Shown here: positions 25,766 to 33,310 of the stretch, piece after piece
How the letters are laid out: the number at the start of each line of letters is the position of its first letter
Numbering within the stretch: position 1 is the first letter of the stretch
DNA from: Prolixibacteraceae bacterium
GTDB taxonomy: Bacteria; Bacteroidota; Bacteroidia; Bacteroidales; Prolixibacteraceae
NCBI GenBank assembly: GCA_023251475.1
Contig: JAHEYS010000057.1
Coordinates: forward strand, 1 to 35,262
DNA length: 35,262 nt
Direction: 5' to 3'
Notes under the pieces: generated by a model
Seen by the model: the letters and a program-made list of their open reading frames with translations, nothing else
What the model was told of the DNA's origin: nothing
Databases searched by the model: none
Position numbers and translations under genes: made by a program

Positions 25766-25957
25766 TTTATTAATTTTAATTTATTTGCTTTGTTTTTACA
25801 CTGCAAAAGTGCACCAGACAGTAGGTACTTTGGTAACAGAATTCAGAAATGTTGTGGTACATTTAGGAAAAGCAGAATCAACGAGTCAGAAGATAGAATG
25901 GCAAAATGATTTGCGATTTATAGAATTTTACATTTTTACAATAAAATTAAGAGCTAA

Positions 25958-26856
25958 ATGCAATTATTTTTGTCGCTGTCTGGAATAATATTGTCTGCAA
26001 TCCTCCTCTTTTTCAATGCAAGGATTAACAAATCAACCATATAACTTAGCATTTTTTCCCTGCTGGTGGGTTTGTGCAGTTTCTCTTATTATGCCCTCCT
26101 GAATTCGGGATCAGTTACACTTGCAGCGATAGTATTGGTAAATTCAGGTGTTCTATCCGTTCTTATCGGGCCATCATTATATTTTTTCATCAGGGGGGAT
26201 CTTACAGATGATCCATTTTTGAAAAAACGCGATCTGTGGCACCTGTTGCCGGTTTTATTTTTCCTGATAATGACATCTCCCTATCTGCTCTCCTCCTGGA
26301 CATACAAAAAAGAAGTTGCTAACTTAAATACTATTCAGACAATTTTGAGATTTGGACTATTGGCCATACTTTTGATTACTTTTTTTCGCCTGAAGTCCTG
26401 TATGGATTACCTCGTATTCCTGTAAAGCGGGGAGAAATGTGACCTCCGGAAAAACAAGCAGTAACAGGTATTCCATTAGGAAAAACCACCCTAAAACAGC
26501 TTGAATCTGACTATCTGAAATCCATCTGCCGGGAAGCAGATGCCTGCATGGAAAATTTCCAGCCTTACACCAATCCCGGGTTCAACCTTGCGGAATTATC
26601 CGTACTTATCCATATTCCTGTACATCACCTTGCCTATTATTTCCGGGAAGACAAAAAAAAATCTTTTTTAGATTACCGGAATGAATGGCGGGTAAAACAT
26701 GCCAAGAACCTCATGAAGGAGGGGAAGAACATAGAAATGACCCTGGAAGCCATCGGATTACTCTCCGGATTCCCCAACCGCGATTCTTTCCGCACTGCTT
26801 TTCATCGGACTGAGGGAGTAACTCCTGCCGTTTATATTTCTCAGAACAATAGATAG
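25958..26856 (+). pseudogene. Broken membrane AraC-family regulator (paralogue of 22521-23726)
   Basis: The reading frames together match the intact regulator upstream. MQLFLSLSGIILSAILLFF aligns with its first helix, but TAA at 26042-26044 replaces a Tyr codon. The next helices and KKRDLWHLLP are conserved. About 105 residues covering the later helices are then missing after KKEVAN; the frame shifts in a T-run near 26385, so that FSPEVLYGLPRIP is read in another frame; and a TGA lies at 26440-26442. The AraC DNA-binding end is intact as an open frame from ATG 26548: FNLAELSVLIHIPVHHLAYY, then LTLEAIGLLSGFPNRDSFRT. The gene is not expected to give a membrane-anchored protein. A free 102-residue DNA-binding domain could in principle be made. 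Confidence 0.85.
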
Positions 26857-26985
26857 TCCTAAACGAAATGTAGATTTTACTTGCATGATTTTATTAAAAT
26901 TCAGGCAAGCTTTCCATCTTTTGTTCCTTCGTTTTCCAGATACTGTCGGAACTTAGCCAAAGAAAATTCAAAATCTATTACTACT

Positions 26986-27510
26986 ATGAAAAAGAAACTT
27001 TTGAGAACTCCATTTAAAAAGTTATCGCTGTTCTGCATCATGCTCTTATTTTCAGGAATTGCCCTTTGGGGGCAGGAGGTACAGTTTCCGCGGGCTGTTA
27101 TTTCATCCGGTGGGGGTAATTTTTCTTCCAATGCATTGAATCTTAGCCGGTGGAGGATTGGTCAAATCAAAGGGGTTACACTTCCTTCTGGTGAAAATTT
27201 AACGAAACAGTCAACTATTCCCGCATCAGCAATTTCAGAAAAAACCGTTGAAGAATGGTCGGTTACTGTTTACCCAAACCCGGTGAACACGTTGCCAAAT
27301 ATTTACTTTAATATGGAAAACCGGAGTGAATTTAACATTGAGGTTTATGATATGACAGGCAGAAAATTAATTGCTGAAAATGAACAGACTATTTTGCCCG
27401 GGCAGGTGGCTGAAATTAATCTGACCGGATTAGCACCGGTACTTTATGTTCTGAAAGTCATCCCTGCTATACAGGGTACTCAAAAACAATTCAAAATAAT
27501 TAAACAATAA
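26986..27510 (+). CDS. Small T9SS cargo protein with type A sorting domain
   Basis: A 174-residue exported protein. The signal peptide MKKKLLRTPFKKLSLFCIML ends near ALWGQ, followed by a short Gly/Ser-rich region (AVISSGGGNFSS). The last 80 residues are a T9SS type A sorting domain: VTVYPNPVNTLPNIYF, FNIEVYDMTGRKL and the ending QFKIIKQ. Proteins with this domain are exported by the type IX system and attached to the cell surface or released. Little is left between signal and sorting domain, so it may be a minimal surface protein or a shortened one. ATG 26986 is preferred because it directly precedes the signal peptide. It follows the broken AraC gene by 129 bases. Confidence 0.82.
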   Translation: MKKKLLRTPFKKLSLFCIMLLFSGIALWGQEVQFPRAVISSGGGNFSSNALNLSRWRIGQIKGVTLPSGENLTKQSTIPASAISEKTVEEWSVTVYPNPVNTLPNIYFNMENRSEFNIEVYDMTGRKLIAENEQTILPGQVAEINLTGLAPVLYVLKVIPAIQGTQKQFKIIKQ

Positions 27511-27515
27511 TAATC

Positions 27516-28050
27516 ATGACAAAATTGCGCTACATTTTGCAACTACATTAATCATACTTATGGGTAATATTTTCAACACCTTTGCCCAGGCTCCCGAAGG
27601 GTTCACCTGCCAGGCAGAGGCCAGGAATGGTACAGGAAAACTCTTGATAAATAAAGCCTTAACAGTAGAAACAACCATTTTAAAAGGATCATCGTCGGGG
27701 TCTGTTGAGTGGAAAAAGGATTATTATCTGGCTCCGTGACAAGCAGTTACCGGTGTGAACGGAACTGCGCCCATCATTTCATCAGGCGGAACCGCACCCG
27801 CGATCTCCATTACAGCTGCCACAACATCTGCAGCCGGAAGCATGAGCGCAGCCGACAAGGCAAAAATGAACTCAACAAACTTTATTTAAATCGTGTCGCT
27901 ATTGGGGAATTTTCTTTTACAATGTACTCTTATTGGAGTTCATCGGAATATGATGCTGATGAAGCCTGGCAATATAATGCCATGACGGCAAGCATAAACC
28001 GGGCTTATAAGGCGCGTACAGCCCTGTTCAGACCTGGCAGGTCTTTTTAA
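27516..28050 (+). pseudogene. Decayed surface/tail-fibre-like gene with C-terminal Lcl (DUF1566-type) domain
   Basis: Three pieces in changing frames look like one former gene. The start MTKLRYIL shifts frame, then reads ATTLIILMGNIFNTFAQAPE (signal peptide) and GFTCQAEARNGTGKLLINKA up to a TGA at about 27737. In the same frame after that stop come AVTGVNGTAPIISSGGTAPA and TSAAGSMSAADKAKMN, a phrase I know from tail-fibre-like proteins. After another frame change comes NELNKLYLNRVAIGEFSFTM, then YSYWSSSEYDADEAWQYNAM and the ending TALFRPGRSF, the C-terminal Lcl/DUF1566 pattern. It begins 5 bases after the T9SS gene, so the two may have formed an operon. Confidence 0.72.
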
Positions 28051-28152
28051 TAATACCATCAAGAAATACTTTCAAAACAGTGAAACAACAGTAAGACAAA
28101 AGAATTCTCTCATATTATTTCTTTAAAAAAGAAGGAGTTGATTTAAAATGAA

Positions 28153-28188
28153 ATTCATCTGAAAATAATTTGTTTTTAGCGGCCAGAT
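28153..28188 (+). repeat. 36-bp direct repeat, copy 1
   Basis: ATTCATCTGAAAATAATTTG continuing TTTTTAGCGGCC. A second copy lies at 30799-30835 in the same orientation, differing in three positions and one inserted base. The two copies bracket 2.6 kb with the carboxypeptidase-like gene, the yceI remnant and the methyltransferase. Confidence 0.65.
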
Positions 28189-28257
28189 GGAATCGAAGAT
28201 CAGCGAAGCTAATAGCCATGATGAAATATTTGCTTCGCAGATTTTCACTTCGTTCCA
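28188..28257. repeat. Imperfect long inverted repeat
   Basis: The left arm 28188-28209 (TGGAATCGAAG..AGCGAAGC) and the right arm 28232-28257 (GCTTCGCAG...CTTCGTTCCA) can pair over about 20 bases with small bulges around a 22-base loop. AATAGCCATGA (28211-28221) is inverted again at 28284-28294. The segment abuts the direct repeat. Confidence 0.55.
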
Positions 28258-28397
28258 ATTCATTCCGGTTGGTGATATTCTTATCATGGCTATTTCATAT
28301 GAAAAAAAAACTTCCAACCAGGTTGTACTATTTCCTTTTTACAATGAGAGATATTGACTTTTTTTGTATTTTTCAGTCATTAAAGCATAAAATACAG

Positions 28398-29399
28398 ATG
28401 ATGAAATTATTTCCGTTTGTTATATTCCTCGTGTTAATCTGCCATTCATTAAATGCCCAGGTTTGTGAAGGGAAAATAATAGATTCAAAGACACTGGAAT
28501 CAGTTGGACATGTTAATGTTTTTTTGGAGGGAACCATGATTGGCACGGTATCAAACAGTGAGGGTTATTTCAGGTTGAATACAAACGGTTTCTCATCACT
28601 CCCATTGATTATTGGCACCATTGGATATGGATATATAAAAATTCCTGAGCATTATTGCTCAGGCAAACTGGAGATAAAACTTGACCCTGTAATTTACAAA
28701 TTGAGTGAAGTAGCGGTAAATTCGGGTAAATGGTCCCGACAAAAGATGCTTCGCATTTTTAAAAATGAGTTTTTGGGAGACTTTGCTGTCCCAAATCAAT
28801 GTGAGATACAGAATGAGGGTAATATTAATCTTTTCTATAATTCAGAAACAAAAATTCTTGAAGCAAATTCGACAAAACCTATAATCATTAAAAACAAACT
28901 ATTGGGCTATGAAATAACCTATTTCCTGGAGCATTTTGAAAAATCAAAACAAACGCTTTTTTTCAAGGGACATTACTCCTTTTCTGAAATTGAAAGTAGG
29001 GATGAAGAACAAAAGCAGTTATTTAATGAAAGAAGAAAATGGGCATATTATGGTTCAAGAATGCATTTTATAAGATCACTCTGGAAAGGATACCTTGCTT
29101 CGAATGGTTTTACCATCTATAATGCGACGAATCTAAAACCAATTAATGTTCAGGACATTTTAAGTGTATCAGAAGATGACCGAAAATATCTTTTCCTGGC
29201 AGACAGGATTCAGGTAAGTTACTTCCAGACCTGTAAATTTAATTCTCATTCAGAATTCAACGGAACGATTTTACTTCCCAAAGCGGAATACACATTGATT
29301 GAACCAAATGGGTATTATGATCCAGAAACCATCACCTGGTATGGTCTCATGGGTTGCCAAAGAGTCTCAGAATTACTTCCATTTGAATACCAACCATGA
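28398..29399 (+). CDS. Exported protein with carboxypeptidase-regulatory-like domain
   Basis: A 333-residue protein. After a signal peptide (MMKLFPFVIFLVLICHSLNA) comes a beta-sandwich of the CarboxypepD_reg-like type: VCEGKIIDSKTLESVGHVNV, FLEGTMIGTVSNSEGYFRL, IIGTIGYGY and IKLDPVIYKLSEVAVNSG, about residues 20-115. The same domain opens SusC/TonB receptors, but there is no beta-barrel here. The remaining 215 residues are an uncharacterised extension (RKWAYYGSRMHFIRSLWKGY, FNGTILLPKAEYTLIEPNGY). It may bind or take part in assembly at the outer membrane. ATG 28398 is chosen because the signal peptide begins there; the frame is open further upstream but runs through an inverted repeat. Adjacent genes are not related. 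Confidence 0.75.
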   Translation: MMKLFPFVIFLVLICHSLNAQVCEGKIIDSKTLESVGHVNVFLEGTMIGTVSNSEGYFRLNTNGFSSLPLIIGTIGYGYIKIPEHYCSGKLEIKLDPVIYKLSEVAVNSGKWSRQKMLRIFKNEFLGDFAVPNQCEIQNEGNINLFYNSETKILEANSTKPIIIKNKLLGYEITYFLEHFEKSKQTLFFKGHYSFSEIESRDEEQKQLFNERRKWAYYGSRMHFIRSLWKGYLASNGFTIYNATNLKPINVQDILSVSEDDRKYLFLADRIQVSYFQTCKFNSHSEFNGTILLPKAEYTLIEPNGYYDPETITWYGLMGCQRVSELLPFEYQP

Positions 29400-29564
29400 A
29401 CATAGTAGAATTTGATAATGGGAAATGACTTCTAACTTTATTATTAGGTGTTTAGGCTCATAAAGCTATAAATGACCTTCATCGGAGTGTTTAACCAAAT
29501 CTTGAAAAAGGGCTAAAGGTTTTACCGGAGGCCTGAACACAAAGAAACCACTTCATTTTAAGGA

Positions 29565-29937
29565 CAAAAAAGTGAATACCCCACCGGACATCCACCTTTA
29601 ATTTAAAAAGATTTTATTATTTTCTAATTGCATTTACATCAAATTCAAGTGTAAAACCGGTTACTTTCTTTCCCTCCCATTTTACTTTGCTGACAGCTTT
29701 ATCAGCAACATAATCAGCAGCTCTGACATTTGAGTTTACAGCGATGATGGTCAGCAACAAAAAGACCACCTTAGAAAATACCTGACTAAGATTCTACTTT
29801 TGCTTGTTTTCATTATTAAAAATTTTAATTTATTTCCTTTGTTTTTACAATGCAAAAGTGTATCCGACAGTGGGTACTTTGGCAACAGAATTCAGAAAAG
29901 TTATGATACATTTAGGAAAAGCAGAATCAACGAGTCA
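29565..29937. repeat. Segmental duplication, copy B (deleted yceI with flanks)
   Basis: Second, shortened copy of 25087-25893 in the same orientation. Its outer ends are the mutated yceI terminator (GACATCCACC) at the left and the sequence GAAAAGCAGAATCAACGAGT at the right. Confidence 0.85.
29617..29813 (-). pseudogene. Remnant of a second yceI gene (internal deletion)
   Basis: It matches the two ends of the intact yceI at 25145-25765: the signal peptide and first 20 mature residues at one side and the last 13 codons at the other. The join ATTCAAGTGTAAAA|CCGGTTACTTTC corresponds to loss of 25185-25607 in the intact copy, 423 bp or exactly 141 codons. A further single-base loss (GACTAAGATT versus GACTTAGAATT) breaks the frame in the signal peptide. 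The length, 197 bases, equals 621 minus 423 minus 1. Confidence 0.88.
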
Positions 29938-30009
29938 TTTGAGCATCCTTGTCGCTACTTTTTAAGGTATAACTCAATATTTTTAACCAATCTGATACCG
30001 GATGAAAGG

Positions 30010-30804
30010 TTATTTTTTCCAGAAAATGCCGCCTATACGTAATGCATATTTTATTCCGAAAAACCGTAATATTAAGTTGATGGTATTGACAAAAAAACAT
30101 TTCACCTGATATAGTCTTGTTTGGACTGAATTTTCAGCATATTCAGTTTCGAAAGAAACATTTCCTGTTTTCTCCGCATGCGGTTCCTCCCTTTTCTTTT
30201 TTTCTATGACAACGATGCTGTCGTAGTAGTGAATCGAATCCACCGATTTGGTAAATTCATTCACACGTAATGACCTTTGTTTCGAATGGTAGGCATTCAG
30301 ATAGTCAATGAAATTTTTACTGTACTCAATGAAAGAGCCTTTACGTTTGTGTCCCCCGCCATAATTTAACCAGTAGGAGGTATGCAGATCTTCACAAAGA
30401 TAAATTCCGTCATCTTTGATGGCGTCGAATAACTCTTCATAACTGACAATCTGCTGTACCATGGTGTGTCCTCCGTCATCTATCAAAATATCAATAGGAG
30501 GAATCTGCTTCTTGACCTCTCTCAGAAACTTCCTGTCTGATTGGGATCCAATAAATATTTTAATGTTCTCTTCTTCCAGCGCTTTACACCTTGGATCAAC
30601 ATCAATACCAAATATTCTGGCATTCTCACCAAAATATTCCTTCCACATTTGAAGACTACCCCCTTGTGAAACCCCTATTTCAAGAATTACAACTTCTTTA
30701 TTCCGATAAGTGCTGAAATGCCTGTCATAAATATCAAAATAATGGAGGTATTTATGGATAAGTCTTTTGTTGTTTTGTCTGAAATACTTTTCTAAATCAT
30801 TCAT
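30010..30804 (-). CDS. SAM-dependent O-methyltransferase-like protein (Methyltransf_24/CmcI type)
   Basis: A 264-residue class I methyltransferase. Motif I reads ILEIGVSQGGSLQMW at residues 40-54, the acidic end of the second strand is FGIDVDPRC (Asp68/Asp70), and IDILIDDGGHTMVQQIVSYE with Asp109, Asp110 and His113 is the metal-dependent site typical of CmcI/MycE/TylF-type sugar or macrolide O-methyltransferases. Such proteins usually occur in surface polysaccharide clusters; here the gene is alone. The C-terminal 60 residues end in a hydrophobic basic tail (VNTINLILRFFGIKYALRIG) that may associate with the membrane. The start codon overlaps the second copy of the 36-bp direct repeat. Confidence 0.8.
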   Translation of the reverse strand: MNDLEKYFRQNNKRLIHKYLHYFDIYDRHFSTYRNKEVVILEIGVSQGGSLQMWKEYFGENARIFGIDVDPRCKALEEENIKIFIGSQSDRKFLREVKKQIPPIDILIDDGGHTMVQQIVSYEELFDAIKDDGIYLCEDLHTSYWLNYGGGHKRKGSFIEYSKNFIDYLNAYHSKQRSLRVNEFTKSVDSIHYYDSIVVIEKKKREEPHAEKTGNVSFETEYAENSVQTRLYQVKCFFVNTINLILRFFGIKYALRIGGIFWKK

Positions 30805-30835
30805 CTGAAAATTATTTGATTTTTAGCGGCCACAT
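30799..30835 (+). repeat. 36-bp direct repeat, copy 2
   Basis: ATTCATCTGAAAATTATTTG continuing ATTTTTAGCGGCC, matching 28153-28188. It overlaps the start of the methyltransferase gene, which runs on the other strand. Confidence 0.65.
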
Positions 30836-31119
30836 AGCTTGCCCCGATCCATCGGGGGAACCCTCGTTAATTTTCATGCCCTTTGGCGTGCTTTTGCTCA
30901 TGAGCATTTCATTATGCCTTTTTGTCAATATCTATTTTCAAAAATAGTTATTAAAACCCAAAACAGATCAATAAATTATTGTGTTTTGTTTTGTAAACGA
31001 TTTTGCGATAAACTTATGTTGTAGAACATAAATATTATGCATATTAAAAAAGGAGGTTTTTGAACTTTTTTCTATTTTTGGTACAAATTATTCCAATGTT
31101 TGATTTATGCTTCTGCAAA
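30836..31119. other. Intergenic gap upstream of the metallopeptidase
   Basis: No gene seen. It contains short inverted repeats: CCCCGAT-CC-ATCGGGG (30842-30857), the palindrome TGCTCATGAGCA at about 30894-30905, CTATTTT-CA-AAAATAG, and TTATGTT-GTAG-AACATAA near 31014-31031. A promoter candidate lies at 31073-31080. Confidence 0.5.
31073..31080 (+). promoter_or_regulatory. Candidate -7 box for the metallopeptidase gene
   Basis: TATTTTTG matches TAnnTTTG, 40 bases before ATG 31120. This supports the start at 31120, since an upstream in-frame start at 31060 would lie before the promoter. Confidence 0.5.
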
Positions 31120-33210
31120 ATGAAAAAGACATTCGATATCGTCGTCCAAAACCGATTCCCCTTCGCCCGAATTTTTGTTTGTTTTGTTCTTTCAGGATTA
31201 ATATCTATTTCGTGCAGCAAGAGTAGTAGCCCGGTTCCTGTAGAGGTTAAAAAGAGTAGTGAGAAGTCGCTTACCTCGTTTGGATTTAAAAAAGCTGATA
31301 ATTCAGCATTGCCTGAAGATTATACGGGGACGATTATCGGGAATACCATCACCATATCAATTCCCTCAGGTATTGATATTTCCGTATTAAAGGCAACTTT
31401 TATCAGTTCTTCAAAATCAGTTGTTAAAATTGGAGGAGTAATTCAGCAGGATAAGTTGACGATCAACAATTTTACGGCTCCGGTTATTTATTCCATCACC
31501 GCTGAAGATGGCACCACGACCAATTTTACCGTCTCGATTACCTGTGCCCCGAATAGCGCAAAGGATCTTTTGACCTTCAGTTTCCTAAAGCTAAATAACA
31601 GTTCACTTCCCTACGACGTTATCGGAATTGTCGAAAAAGCTACCCAACGAATTATCTGCACAATGCCTGCAGGAGTCAACAGAACTACCCTGATAGCCAC
31701 TTTTACACTTTCGGATAAGGCTTCGGCAAAAGTGGGGTCGAATATTCAAATTTCGGGATCAACTCAAAATAACTTCACTTCAAACCTGACGTATACACTT
31801 GTTGCCGAGGATGCGGGCGCCATTAACTATACAATTGAAATTCAGGGAGAAATTCTGCCTTTAATTGTTCAGGGCAGCATTGACAGTAAGCTTCTTGCCC
31901 TCAATCTTCATCGGTATCCGTTTTATCAAACTAACATTTTCGCCGGAGTCGAAGTTGTCCCGGTATATTCAACCACCTTCATCAGCCAAAAACCCACCTC
32001 TGCTATGCCATTTGATGCCGGATATATCGGGAGTGACGGGAAAATCTATGTCACAACTCCTTTTACTCCTGAACAAAAAGCTGTTTTTAAAGATGCAACA
32101 CATGCGGCAATCTATTACATGTGCCAGCTGTTTCTGTCGAATTATTACATGAAAACGACTTTCCCAATTTGGTTTAAATACGGAATGGCGGCATTCGAGG
32201 CTGGATTGACCCTGTCAGATGACGATACAAAATCAGCCATTATAAATTATGGCGGTCAATTACCATCACTGAGCGCGCTTAACGATCCAACACTTTTTGC
32301 CGCTAATCATGGGATTGCCATTGCCCGGATGTGGGGTGAATTTATGGCAGTAAACAAGTGCTGGCAGTACAATGATATTATAGATGTATCTTCTCAGACA
32401 ATTGTTGTTGCGCCTTACTGGTCAGGTGTGGAGTCATTGGATAATTTGTATACAATCTGGAAACGTTACATCGATTACCGGATTCTGGAAACCAATAGCC
32501 AGAAAAGAGGAAGGCGGCAGGTTGAATCGGCCCACTTTAAATTTTATTGCGCCGATAAGGATGCATTTTGCATTTCTGACTTTACCGATATTATTGAAAC
32601 TGCCTATACAGAATACGCATCCCTATTAAATATTTCATTTCCCGAGAAACTGGTTTTCGGATTTGGTCCGGAGTGTGAAGTAGCTGCCCGTGATGGTGTT
32701 CAGTGTTCGAACAGGTATACTGGTGGAACAGGATGGGTATCGGGTATGGCATGCAGTAGTCCAAGTACCCTGAATGATATGTACAGATGGAATCATTTAT
32801 TAAGACATGAGTTTGCCCATTCAGTTGTATTCAGGTTATATCCGGGCAGTTTTCAACCTACTGCCTGGCTGAGTGAAGGGGCTGCAGAGTTCCTTGCCAA
32901 CGGGGTTCTGGCTCCGAATAAGATTACAGAGCTTAAACCTTTGGTGAAGGAGGCCATGCGAATAGCCACGAACAATTTTGGCCATCGTCCAAATTATGAC
33001 GATACAAAAATTTACCCTGGAAACCCTTACTATGACTATTACCTCCTGGGTCAAACAATGATGAATTTTATCTATCAAAAGGGAGGGTATACCGGAGTAA
33101 AAAATGTGCTTTCGGATGCAGAAAATGGTTATAAATCGCTGGGATATGCCCATCATGATGAATTCATGGCTGCCTATTATGTTTATTATGACAATGTGTG
33201 GAATAATTAA
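31120..33210 (+). CDS. Lipoprotein with two DUF5018-like domains and a gluzincin metallopeptidase domain
   Basis: A 696-residue lipoprotein (lipobox SISC, Cys32). Two Ig-like repeats of the DUF5018 type follow, residues about 47-140 and 145-245; each begins with L-T-F-x-F (LTSFGFKKADNSALPEDYTG, LLTFSFLKLNNSSLPYD) and ends YSITAEDG.../YTLVAEDAG. A zinc-peptidase domain lies at about 475-690: RHEFAH gives H563-E564-xx-H567, and WLSEGAAEF gives E586 as the likely third ligand, the spacing of gluzincins such as the peptidase MA-like clan. The region 270-430 looks like a degenerate copy of the same fold, with THAAIYY and FPIWFKYGMAAFEAG replacing the two motifs. The substrate is unknown; surface location and domain plan suggest host or environmental protein or glycoprotein targets. 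Confidence 0.82.
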   Translation: MKKTFDIVVQNRFPFARIFVCFVLSGLISISCSKSSSPVPVEVKKSSEKSLTSFGFKKADNSALPEDYTGTIIGNTITISIPSGIDISVLKATFISSSKSVVKIGGVIQQDKLTINNFTAPVIYSITAEDGTTTNFTVSITCAPNSAKDLLTFSFLKLNNSSLPYDVIGIVEKATQRIICTMPAGVNRTTLIATFTLSDKASAKVGSNIQISGSTQNNFTSNLTYTLVAEDAGAINYTIEIQGEILPLIVQGSIDSKLLALNLHRYPFYQTNIFAGVEVVPVYSTTFISQKPTSAMPFDAGYIGSDGKIYVTTPFTPEQKAVFKDATHAAIYYMCQLFLSNYYMKTTFPIWFKYGMAAFEAGLTLSDDDTKSAIINYGGQLPSLSALNDPTLFAANHGIAIARMWGEFMAVNKCWQYNDIIDVSSQTIVVAPYWSGVESLDNLYTIWKRYIDYRILETNSQKRGRRQVESAHFKFYCADKDAFCISDFTDIIETAYTEYASLLNISFPEKLVFGFGPECEVAARDGVQCSNRYTGGTGWVSGMACSSPSTLNDMYRWNHLLRHEFAHSVVFRLYPGSFQPTAWLSEGAAEFLANGVLAPNKITELKPLVKEAMRIATNNFGHRPNYDDTKIYPGNPYYDYYLLGQTMMNFIYQKGGYTGVKNVLSDAENGYKSLGYAHHDEFMAAYYVYYDNVWNN

Positions 33211-33310
33211 CATAATTCTATTTCATATAAATTTCAATTTCATTACTTAATTGATTTATTCAATGTTATATAGAATATGTTTTCAACCTGTCCTTTTAAG
33301 CGTTTCCGGT

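Larger units (their letters stand above)
25087..25893. repeat. Segmental duplication, copy A (yceI with flanks)
   Basis: This stretch, holding the yceI terminator, yceI itself and about 130 bases upstream, has a shortened second copy at 29565-29937 in the same orientation. Where both are present they are close to 90% identical by eye, and coding and non-coding parts are similarly conserved. Confidence 0.85.

Noticed and set aside
25752-25988. Possible 78-codon plus-strand gene overlapping the start of yceI
   Set aside because: It runs through the yceI start and leader. In the duplicated copy at 29800-29940 the frame is not conserved, so it is not coding.
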